DNA of 5,507 bases from Nitrospiraceae bacterium (lineage in GTDB: Bacteria; Nitrospirota; Nitrospiria; Nitrospirales; UBA8639): contig DOFS01000539.1 of assembly GCA_003523945.1 (NCBI GenBank), positions 1,941-7,447 of the forward strand. The letters are read 5' to 3'. The notes beneath the pieces are model-generated. The model made no database searches and was not told the DNA's origin. It worked only from the letters and a program-made list of their open reading frames with translations. Position 1 is the first letter of the stretch. Every line of letters begins with the position of its first letter. A program made the position numbers and the translations under genes. Below are positions 1 through 4,914 of this stretch, piece by piece.

Positions 1-648
1 ATGCCTCAACCGGAAAGCCGTGTATCGGGTGTTGCGGGTAAAAGGCTGGTTGGTCCATCAACGGCGCCCAGCCGTGCGGCCCCGGGCTCAACGGCTGCGG
101 AGTCGCGCGCCGCACAGTAATCAGCGCTGGGCCATGGATGTGACGCATATTCCCTGTGGACGGGATGGCTGGGGCCATCTCACCGCGGTGATCGATGGTC
201 ATGATCGGGAGATTGTGGGCTATGAATTTGCGTTACGGGGGCGGGCGAAGGAAGCCGAACGAGCCCTGGAAGCGGCGTGTCTCGCTCGGTTTGGGACCCT
301 CCGGCCAACCGGCAGCACGCCTGTGCTGCGGAGTGACAATGGCTTGATCTTTCAGAGTCGGCGTTTTCGGCGGGCGTGTGGGGACTATCGCCTCCAACAG
401 GAGTTTATTACGTCGTATACACCGGAACAGAATGGGCTCATTGAACGGTTCTTTCGCCGTTTGAAAGAGGAATGTGTGTGGCAATACCACTTTGCGGGAT
501 TTGAGGATGCGCGCCGGGCGGTCTCAACCTGGATGCAATGGTACAACGAGGAGCGGCCGCATCAGGCCTTACAGTACAAAAGTCCGCGGAGATATCGGCG
601 TGAACAAGGAGCAAAGGTGGCTTGATTTCGGAGGAGCATTACACTGCA
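1..648 (+). mobile_element. IS3-family insertion sequence, 3' part only (left end outside window)
   Basis: The sequence shows the 3' part of an IS3-type transposase followed by 23 bases of non-coding DNA. The right end is placed at 648 because the minus-strand gene for a SLOG protein is recognisable up to about 649 and stops abruptly there. Read inward from 648, the element also starts with TGCAGTGTAATGCTCC, and TG...CA ends are usual in the IS3 family. The left inverted repeat and the second copy of the target duplication are outside the window, so the end is placed to within a few bases only. The element is GC-richer than the AT-rich genes next to it, which fits independent arrival. Confidence 0.8.
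2..625 (+). CDS. IS3-family transposase OrfB (DDE integrase core), 5' truncated by window edge
   Basis: This is the catalytic subunit of an IS3-type transposase, which cuts and joins the IS ends. The reading frame is open from base 2, so the true start lies upstream. The first visible residues (LNRKAVYRVLRVKGW) are the end of the helix-turn-helix-like region that precedes the core. Counting from the GTG codon at 20, the core holds Asp40 (AMDVTHI), Asp106 (LRSDNG) and Glu142 (PEQNGLIERFF). The last two are 35 residues apart, as in the DDE(35) signature. The C-terminus has the usual YNEERPHQALQYKSPRRY segment. The RRPAV and NQRW stretches before the first Asp resemble the IS2 subgroup, an assignment from memory. 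In this group OrfB is normally made by programmed frameshift from OrfA, which is not in the window. The visible part shows no lesion. Confidence 0.93.
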   Translation, partial: CLNRKAVYRVLRVKGWLVHQRRPAVRPRAQRLRSRAPHSNQRWAMDVTHIPCGRDGWGHLTAVIDGHDREIVGYEFALRGRAKEAERALEAACLARFGTLRPTGSTPVLRSDNGLIFQSRRFRRACGDYRLQQEFITSYTPEQNGLIERFFRRLKEECVWQYHFAGFEDARRAVSTWMQWYNEERPHQALQYKSPRRYRREQGAKVA

Positions 649-886
649 ACGAACCACCCGACAATGTGCCAAAAGTAAAGATGACCGTCGCATCGGAGTC
701 AAAGACGTTGGCTTTCTTACGAGGCAAATATTCAGGTGACCCCATTTCGCTTAAGTGATATTCCCCCGGAATGATTCCGTACTCAGCTAGTCGTCCCCTC
801 GGACACCAGCCACCATGGGGAATCTCGCAATGGATGGCCGCGTCGAGACCGTCTCGGTCTGCTCCGGTTTGCCCGCCTGAAATCAT
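649..886 (-). pseudogene. cpYpsA-type SLOG protein ('putative molybdenum carrier'), cut off by the IS element
   Basis: The N-terminal 79 residues match the family closely. They include the glycine-rich nucleotide-site motif ISGGQTGADRDGLDAA (2-17), then IPHGGWCPRGRLAEYG (22-37), IPGEYHLSE (39-47) and NVFDSDATVIF (60-70). GTLSGGS (73-79) is where the second ligand-binding loop begins. At about residue 80 the match stops and the frame runs into IS sequence, ending at a stop at 571-569, so any product would be a truncated protein with about 26 IS-encoded residues. The missing part is about the C-terminal half of the Rossmann-like domain. The ATG at 886 is the only normal start after an in-frame stop; no clear Shine-Dalgarno site precedes it. 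The gene begins 42 bases after the TIR gene on the same strand, so it is probably the last gene of that operon. SLOG domains are Rossmannoid folds thought to bind nucleotide-derived ligands. The molybdenum-carrier label is historical and untested here. Confidence 0.85.
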
Positions 887-928
887 TTTTATGATAATAA
901 ATTAGTAATGCCGACATAAATGGGATAA

Positions 929-2080
929 TTATTCTTGGGGCGCACTTTCCTTGAGACCTTTCAATAAATCATTGAAAGCTAGTTTATAAGAAGCACGGTC
1001 CTTCCAGTTAGAGAAATCCCCGATATGGCGGGTCGTTTCTATAGTCTTAAACCAGGCTGGAGGTGTTTTAATATTTGCAGAATCGATCCGAATCGGGAAT
1101 AAGAACGTCTTGTTCTGCTTTTTTTCCTTTTCCAAAGCTAATTCTACCTCGTGTCCGACCCATTCGGAGCGCAAAGATTTTTTTGACAGAACAACTAAAA
1201 TTTTGTCATACACCTTAATTGATTCATTGATTGTTGCCCGAATCTTATCACCAATTTTTAAATCTTCCTTTGCATACCAACAGCGAACACCTTTTCCTTG
1301 CAAGTCGCTGTAAAGACGGCCTACGAATTCTTTGTCTTTGATCGAATAACTAATGAAGCAAGACAAATACTCTAATGGTTTAATGAGGAGGCTAGGCAGA
1401 TAGGTAATTAGAGTTTCAGGTAATCCACAACCTTGTAGAAATTTTAAAGGCAAATCTCTAGATTTTATTAATGTTCGAATATCCAATGTACAGGGACCAA
1501 AAAAATTAATTGTTTCCGATCTTACTATTCCATTTAAATTTGTATCGCCAAATATAGCTTCATAGAATTTCGCAAATAATAGAATTGCTTCCTCAAAGTT
1601 GGCATTGGTCAAATCGGAATACCAAAAAGAAGCATTTGTTAATTTTGCACCGCGAAAATCTGCACTTCGTAATTTCGTATCTTTTAGAAATGCATCCTCA
1701 AGAATTGCACCCTTAAGATTCACTTGTACCGCAAAGGTATTGGTAAAAAGAGCAGAGCGGAGATCTGACTTATATAAATTGGCCCTCAATAAGTTTGCGT
1801 TTGAGAAGTTACATGCCATCAAGTTGGATTCCGATAAATTAGCAGAAGTTAGGCATGCATTTGAGAAATCGGATTGCCAAAAAATGCCTTTTTTCAAATT
1901 GAGTCCTTTAAAATCAATCCCCGACAAATCCTTATAACTGAGATCAATTTTTTCCCCTTGATACCCATTAGAATCAAGCCATTGTTCGTGAAGGCCAATA
2001 GCCTGCAATAAATTTTCAGGTTTTTCCTTTTTCTCATTTTTTAAATATAAAGGAATTGCGGGATTGGCTCCTTTTTTCAT
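929..2080 (-). CDS. Pentapeptide-repeat protein with C-terminal TIR domain (predicted NADase, probable defence protein)
   Basis: The protein has 383 residues from the ATG at 2080. Residues about 46-186 are pentapeptide repeats of the A(N/D)Lxx type (SANLS, ANLLRANLYKSDL, SADFRGAKL), which form a right-handed beta-helix. A linker with the segment LPLKFLQGCGLPETLITYLP (211-230) follows, then a TIR domain (about 239-380) beginning SCFISYSIKD. It holds the second box GVRCWYAKEDLKIGDKI and SEWVGHEVELALEKE, in which Glu311 is the expected catalytic glutamate of NAD-cleaving TIR domains. The linker and the ending IGDFSNWKDRASY recur in a family of bacterial pentapeptide-TIR proteins that I recall. 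The start is chosen because AAAAGG lies 9 bases before this ATG, while the TTG at 2089 directly abuts it. The gene begins 13 bases after the stop of the 99-residue gene and ends 42 bases before the SLOG gene. It is AT-rich and intact. Cleavage of NAD or production of a signal nucleotide is inferred from the family; the repeats may bind a target or drive assembly. Confidence 0.92.
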   Translation of the reverse strand: MKKGANPAIPLYLKNEKKEKPENLLQAIGLHEQWLDSNGYQGEKIDLSYKDLSGIDFKGLNLKKGIFWQSDFSNACLTSANLSESNLMACNFSNANLLRANLYKSDLRSALFTNTFAVQVNLKGAILEDAFLKDTKLRSADFRGAKLTNASFWYSDLTNANFEEAILLFAKFYEAIFGDTNLNGIVRSETINFFGPCTLDIRTLIKSRDLPLKFLQGCGLPETLITYLPSLLIKPLEYLSCFISYSIKDKEFVGRLYSDLQGKGVRCWYAKEDLKIGDKIRATINESIKVYDKILVVLSKKSLRSEWVGHEVELALEKEKKQNKTFLFPIRIDSANIKTPPAWFKTIETTRHIGDFSNWKDRASYKLAFNDLLKGLKESAPQE

Positions 2081-2093
2081 CCAATTCAACCTT

Positions 2094-2393
2094 TTATGCT
2101 AAGAATTTATATAATCCTTCCTGGCCACTATTTTCTCCCATCGTAGAACCAAAGATTTGCTTAGCTTGTAGGGTTAGTAAATAGGCTGAGAATAGCTTCG
2201 TTAGTAAATTAATTCTTATTTTCTCTAATGAAAAAGTTCTCCTCCCCAATAACTCTATTGTGATAATCTGGAGTAGGCTTGCATTCAGGGAAAGAAATTC
2301 TTCTTGTAGGATCTTCTGCTTGAAAGTCTTCGCTTGTTCCGAAATTAGCTTGCCCAGGGCCACAAAAGTTTGGGGGTGGACGGGGTCCGGCAT
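2094..2393 (-). CDS. Small helical protein of unknown function, first gene of the TIR operon
   Basis: This is a 99-residue open frame with no family I recognise. It begins at an ATG with TAGGA seven bases upstream, and an in-frame TAG directly before that excludes a longer protein. From about residue 12 it is rich in Leu, Ile, Lys, Glu and Gln and reads as two or three amphipathic helices (LGKLISEQAKTFKQKILQEE, LLQIITIELLG, INLLTKLFSAYLLTLQAKQI). It has no cysteine, no signal peptide and no clear membrane span. The stop is 13 bases before the TIR start, and the ribosome binding site of the TIR gene overlaps the end of this gene, so the two are probably translated from one message. Its AT-rich codon use matches the TIR gene. 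It might be a partner or regulator of the TIR protein, but this rests on position only. Confidence 0.6.
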   Translation of the reverse strand: MPDPVHPQTFVALGKLISEQAKTFKQKILQEEFLSLNASLLQIITIELLGRRTFSLEKIRINLLTKLFSAYLLTLQAKQIFGSTMGENSGQEGLYKFLA

Positions 2394-2466
2394 AGGGGTA
2401 TCCTATAAAACCGTGACCCCCGATGCAATTGTGGTCTACTTCACGTAAAGGGGCTTCCACATTGGA

Positions 2467-2483
2467 GGGGTCGTGGAATTTCT
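2467..2483 (+). repeat. Imperfect 17-base direct repeat, copy 1
   Basis: GGGGTCGTGGAATTTCT here recurs at 2580-2596 as GGGGTCGTGGTGTTTCT, with 15 of 17 positions identical. Its first ten bases could also pair with CCACGTCCCC at 2512-2521 (nine of ten pairs), enclosing a smaller stem CGTTA/TAACG at 2491-2507. Confidence 0.55.
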
Positions 2484-2549
2484 CCGAACCCGTTATTCTT
2501 CGTAACGATAGCCACGTCCCCTGGTGCTGGAAAAGGCATCATCAAGAGG

Positions 2550-2592
2550 ACACAAACGACCTCTGGGATTTAACCCTCAGGGGTCGTGGTGT
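2550..2592. other. Strong hairpin in the intergenic region
   Basis: The core stem pairs ACGACC (2556-2561) with GGTCGT (2582-2587). It continues inward through a T-G wobble, CTG with CAG, and GG with CC past one bulged T, leaving a loop of about seven bases. Across a small internal loop, ACAC (2550-2553) pairs with GTGT (2589-2592). No run of T follows on the plus strand, and only TTTGTGT follows on the minus strand, so it is not a typical intrinsic terminator in either direction. It may be an RNA structure in the leader of the lipoprotein gene or a decayed terminator. Confidence 0.6.
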
Positions 2593-2596
2593 TTCT
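2580..2596 (+). repeat. Imperfect 17-base direct repeat, copy 2
   Basis: This is the second copy of the repeat at 2467-2483, differing at two positions. Its 5' part forms the right arm of the strong hairpin at 2550-2592, so unlike copy 1 it has a close complement directly upstream. Confidence 0.55.
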
Positions 2597-2690
2597 AGCG
2601 GTAGCCTTCACTCCCCTTCACATCTTGACTCTTAATTGTAATTTGTTAACGTCCCATTCTGAGACGGCTAATCCCCCTCTTACTTTAGAC

Positions 2691-2698
2691 AAGGAGGT
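2691..2698 (+). promoter_or_regulatory. Ribosome binding site of the collagen-like lipoprotein gene
   Basis: AAGGAGGT lies six bases before the ATG at 2705 and is a near-perfect Shine-Dalgarno site, the strongest in the window. CCTCTT at 2676-2681 could pair with AAG-AGG of the site around one bulged G, so it may be partly hidden in a small stem. Confidence 0.9.
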
Positions 2699-2704
2699 CT
2701 TAAA

Positions 2705-3214
2705 ATGAGGCAAATTTCTTTTTCGTATTCATGGCATTGCCTGATAAAGTTCCTAGCCATTGCATTGGTGTTGGGATTCACAACCGTGGGATGTAAGGGC
2801 GACAAAGGAGACCAAGGTCTGCCAGGTATTCAAGGAGTTCAAGGTGTCCAGGGACCGAAGGGTGATAAAGGTGACCCAGGAGAACCTGGGACAGGCGGCT
2901 TATTCTCCAAGGAGAATCTCTACGTGGTAAAACACAGTACGGGGAACGTACCCAACGATCAGACGACACCCGTGCTACTCGGTTGTAGGTGTGACGATCA
3001 TGAGGACATAATGTTGTCATATGGATGTCATGATGATATCAACCGTAATCGGTGGGCGATTTCACGCGTATCGGATTCGGCAAACTTTCCCTCCGGTTTA
3101 CCGCAAGGAGTCCAATGCGGGTGGATAAACACAAGACCAGAACCCCATACTGGTTCGTCAGTTTTTGATTGTGCAGTTAGATGTTGGGACGTAGACGGCG
3201 ATCATGTACACTAA
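2705..3214 (+). CDS. Collagen-like (Gly-X-Y) probable lipoprotein with a six-cysteine C-terminal domain
   Basis: The protein has 169 residues and I know no named homologue. Residues 1-29 are a signal peptide with a hydrophobic core (FLAIALVLGF) ending in TTVGC, so Cys30 is a likely lipid-attachment site; Thr at -3 instead of Leu makes this probable, not certain. Right after the cysteine, residues 32-64 are eleven Gly-X-Y triplets (GDKGDQGLPGIQGVQ and GPKGDKGDPGEPG), of the kind that forms a trimeric collagen helix in bacterial surface proteins. The segment is very short, so it may act as a stalk or trimerisation element. Residues 66-169 are a small domain with cysteines at 94, 96, 108, 138, 156 and 160, an even number that would allow three disulfides outside the cytoplasm. 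The start is fixed by the strong ribosome binding site, and a terminator follows the stop. It stands alone, divergent from the TIR operon, and a surface or envelope role is inferred. Confidence 0.88.
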   Translation: MRQISFSYSWHCLIKFLAIALVLGFTTVGCKGDKGDQGLPGIQGVQGVQGPKGDKGDPGEPGTGGLFSKENLYVVKHSTGNVPNDQTTPVLLGCRCDDHEDIMLSYGCHDDINRNRWAISRVSDSANFPSGLPQGVQCGWINTRPEPHTGSSVFDCAVRCWDVDGDHVH

Positions 3215-3251
3215 AAAGTATAGAGCGGAAATTAAACGACCAAATCTGAGG

Positions 3252-3273
3252 GGGAGTGGGTATACTCCTTTTT
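3252..3273 (+). terminator. Intrinsic terminator after the lipoprotein gene
   Basis: GGAGT (3253-3257) and ACTCC (3264-3268) form a five-pair stem with a six-base loop, extendable by a G-T pair, followed at once by five T (3269-3273). It lies about 40 bases after the lipoprotein stop and just beyond the end of the converging SRAP pseudogene. No T-run follows on the minus strand, so it should act only for the plus-strand gene. Confidence 0.65.
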
Positions 3274-3293
3274 ATCTCTACATGGTGGCATGG

Positions 3294-3961
3294 TCAAGTG
3301 AGTAGATTGATGCATTTCTCACAATCATACCGAGGATTGTTCACGATCTGGCTGACCGGATACGCTTCCATTTCCTTGGCGTGATAAGGCCCCAAGAGCC
3401 CACTCAAATAGACAGTGTTATTCAGGCCAGGATAGAGCCAGCTTGCATACGACTGTTCCGAGAGAATCACAGGCATTCGATTATGGATGGGTTCCATCAG
3501 GGCATTGGGGCCGGTCGTGATCAAGGCACACGTTTCTAAAGCCGGGTCCTGTTTCTCCCACCGTTCCTACAAGCCAGCGAATGCAAAGAGCCGCTGGTCT
3601 TTGAATCGAATGTAATAGGGTTGTTTGGTTTTCCCTTCCCGTTCCACTCATAAAACCCATCGGCCAGCGCCAGGCAGCGTTGGTGTTTGAATGCTTTGCG
3701 GAATGAAGGCTTCCCGGCCACCGTTTCCGCTCGGGCATTGATTAGCTTATTGCCGATACTGGGGTCCCTGGCCCAGGAAGGAACCAGGCCCCATTTCAGT
3801 TCCACGCATTCCCGTTCCTTGGATTCAGGGTTGGTCCGTATACAGGCGACAAGTTGAGAAGGGGCAATGTTATAGCGTGAGGATAATGGCGGTAGGATCT
3901 TCAGCCCCAAGAGTTCCGCCAAATGCTGTAGGTTTTCTTTGCGTGTGAAGCGACCGCACAT
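3294..3961 (-). pseudogene. SRAP family (YedK/HMCES-like) protein, broken by a frameshift and a stop codon
   Basis: SRAP proteins attach covalently through Cys2 to abasic sites in single-stranded DNA and shield them. The reading starts MCGRFTRKENLQ, with family segments RYNIAPSQ (29-36), WGLVPSWA (57-64), NARAET (75-80) and ADGFYEW (100-106). After Pro112 the frame changes: the expected KPKQPYYIRF needs CCAAAACAA but the minus strand has CCAAACAA, so one A is missing from the run (T-run at 3624-3626 on the plus strand). In the restored frame codon 132, where AGLWERW is expected, is TAG (3569-3567). The rest is intact through PIHNRMPVIL to a TGA at 3294. With the base restored the gene encodes 222 residues, and Cys2, Asn75, Glu105 and His160 fall on the same numbers as in E. 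coli YedK. As it stands, the product would end as a 141-residue protein with a wrong tail, lacking His160. No ribosome binding site is obvious; TAAAAT lies six bases before the ATG, which could mean a leaderless message. Confidence 0.93.
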
Positions 3962-4045
3962 AGTTAGATTTTATGGGGCGCAGCCTAAATCTCACCCTAC
4001 AAAATTTGTTGAATAAAGAGGGGCAGAGGAGAAAGGGAAAAAGTT

Positions 4046-4068
4046 GTCAGGACTGACGATCTGACGAC
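4046..4068. repeat. Cluster of short repeats (two direct CTGACGA copies and one inverted GTCAG)
   Basis: CTGACGAT (4053-4060) is followed directly by CTGACGAC (4061-4068). GTCAG at 4046-4050 forms an inverted pair with the first CTGAC two bases later. It lies in the gap between the SRAP pseudogene start and the end of the next gene, about 85-105 bases before the SRAP start on that strand. It could be an operator, but no matching regulator is visible and it is not a LexA box. The rest of 3962-4203 shows no gene and no clear terminator; AATAAAA/TTTTATT at 4113-4127 is only an AT-rich palindrome. Confidence 0.3.
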
Positions 4069-4203
4069 CGGCGGGGGTCAAAAGGGTTGAGTTAGTTTCT
4101 GCCTGTGCGTCCAATAAAACTTTTATTCTTTATCATTTTTAGGTTCTTTTAAAGATCGAGGAGGGTTTGGGGATAAAGCCATCCTTCCCAAGATAAATCA
4201 TCT

Positions 4204-4725
4204 TTAGGGCTTAATCATCGAACATTTCCCAACTTCTATATATTGGCTATCCTTGAGATCATCTTTTGGGGCATCATCTAAATCGCCACTAATTTTAGAA
4301 TAATGATACCAACCATTGGGCGATAGAATTATCCTGGGCAAGTCACAAGAAATCATAAGGTTAGGGTGTTTGACTCCATAGGTTCCTTCAATACAAAGTC
4401 GGGACATGCCTGGCACATAATTGTGCTCCACCCTTCGCACATTTAAACAAACTTCCTTCTCAATATTATTAACAGGTTTTAGGCTTCCAACCCCAAGGCA
4501 TTGGTTTTCTTTAGATTTCACAATCAGCCTCTTTAAATCTTTGTATTGCACAATTTTCCAGTCGCCATCTTCCCAATCCAAGCCGGTACTCTTTTCACTT
4601 GAACAAAGGATCGTATATTCCTCTGGCCATGCGTACTCGTCACCTGCCGATGCCAGACTCACGAATAGTACTAGCAAGAGCAAACTTAAACCACTCAGTA
4701 ATGAATACCTGGTTACGGCTTCCAT
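4204..4725 (-). CDS. Exported six-cysteine protein of unknown function
   Basis: The protein has 173 residues. Residues 1-27 form a Sec signal peptide (Arg6, hydrophobic core LSLLLLVLFVSL, likely cleavage after ASA27). The mature part has six cysteines, at 41, 76, 93, 111, 127 and 168, which could form three disulfides in the periplasm or outside. Near its start is the segment CSSEKSTGLDWEDGDWKIVQ (41-60). From memory, C-x-x-x-KSTGF-x-W-x-x-G-x-W-x-x-V-x-F/Y segments recur at the same place in many small exported hypothetical proteins of proteobacteria, so it probably belongs to a real but unnamed family. The ATG at 4725 is the natural start because the signal peptide begins there. Only a weak GAG lies five to six bases upstream, and a better GGGAG is too far away (about 13). 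No enzyme motif is visible. Confidence 0.8.
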   Translation of the reverse strand: MEAVTRYSLLSGLSLLLLVLFVSLASAGDEYAWPEEYTILCSSEKSTGLDWEDGDWKIVQYKDLKRLIVKSKENQCLGVGSLKPVNNIEKEVCLNVRRVEHNYVPGMSRLCIEGTYGVKHPNLMISCDLPRIILSPNGWYHYSKISGDLDDAPKDDLKDSQYIEVGKCSMIKP

Positions 4726-4851
4726 CGAATCTCGTGGCTCCCTACTCCGCGAAGTCCTATGAAATTGTCACAAATCGTCCCTGGCCAAGGCGGTTCCGCT
4801 ACTGTACGCTTTTGGGCTTAAATAGCAACGCCGCTAACATAGGGGTTAGGC

Positions 4852-4914
4852 TCACCATTTCCCCTTCGGCAGCAACCCTTTCTTTTCCATTTCAGCTAGC
4901 CGAGTCTTTACCAC
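4852..4914 (-). pseudogene. Possible 20-residue gene remnant or coupled mini-gene
   Basis: In another frame overlapping the end of the 158-residue gene, GTG at 4914 opens VVKTRLAEMEKKGLLPKGKW and then TGA. The peptide looks more like a real charged helical protein tail than chance sequence. It has no ribosome binding site of its own. It could be the end of a lost gene, a tail once joined to the upstream gene before a frameshift, or chance. The remainder of 4726-4907 shows nothing else beyond a small stem CTAAC/GTTAG at 4834-4849. Confidence 0.2.

Larger units (their letters stand above)
2394..2704. other. Non-coding interval between the divergent TIR operon and lipoprotein gene
   Basis: No convincing gene lies here. 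Both flanking genes point outward, so the interval should hold both promoters. Toward the TIR operon the only pairing I can suggest is TTGCAT and TAGGAT 17 bases apart, the second overlapping the ribosome binding site, which is weak. Toward the lipoprotein gene, TTGACT at 2625-2630 is a fair -35, but the -10 at normal spacing (TAACGT, 2647-2652) is poor. The middle holds the repeat and hairpins listed separately. Confidence 0.5.

Noticed and set aside
1599..1937. Plus-strand frame of 112 codons antisense to the TIR gene
   Set aside because: It mirrors the pentapeptide repeats in reverse complement, which naturally leaves antisense frames open.
2209..2460. Minus-strand frame of 83 codons (MEAPLREV...) overlapping the 99-residue gene
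   Set aside because: It is low-complexity at the start and family-less, has no good ribosome binding site, and shares most of its DNA with a better-supported frame that fits the operon.
2550..2592. The strong hairpin as an intrinsic terminator
   Set aside because: No T-run follows on either strand and no gene ends just before it.
2467..2596. Retron or CRISPR-like RNA element
   Set aside because: There is no reverse transcriptase or Cas gene in the window, and only two imperfect copies exist without regular spacing.
2423..2635. Plus-strand frame of 70 codons in the intergenic region
   Set aside because: The composition looks random, no ribosome binding site is visible, and it runs through the repeat and hairpin.
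3962..4203. LexA (SOS) box for the SRAP gene
   Set aside because: No CTGT-N8-ACAG pattern is seen upstream of its start.
4760..4860. Integron attC site: minus strand GCCTAAC (4851-4845) fits the R'' core and GTTAGCGGCG follows where L'' is expected
   Set aside because: No matching right half (L' and a GTTRRRY core) is found in the following bases before the next gene, and no integrase or second attC appears in the window.
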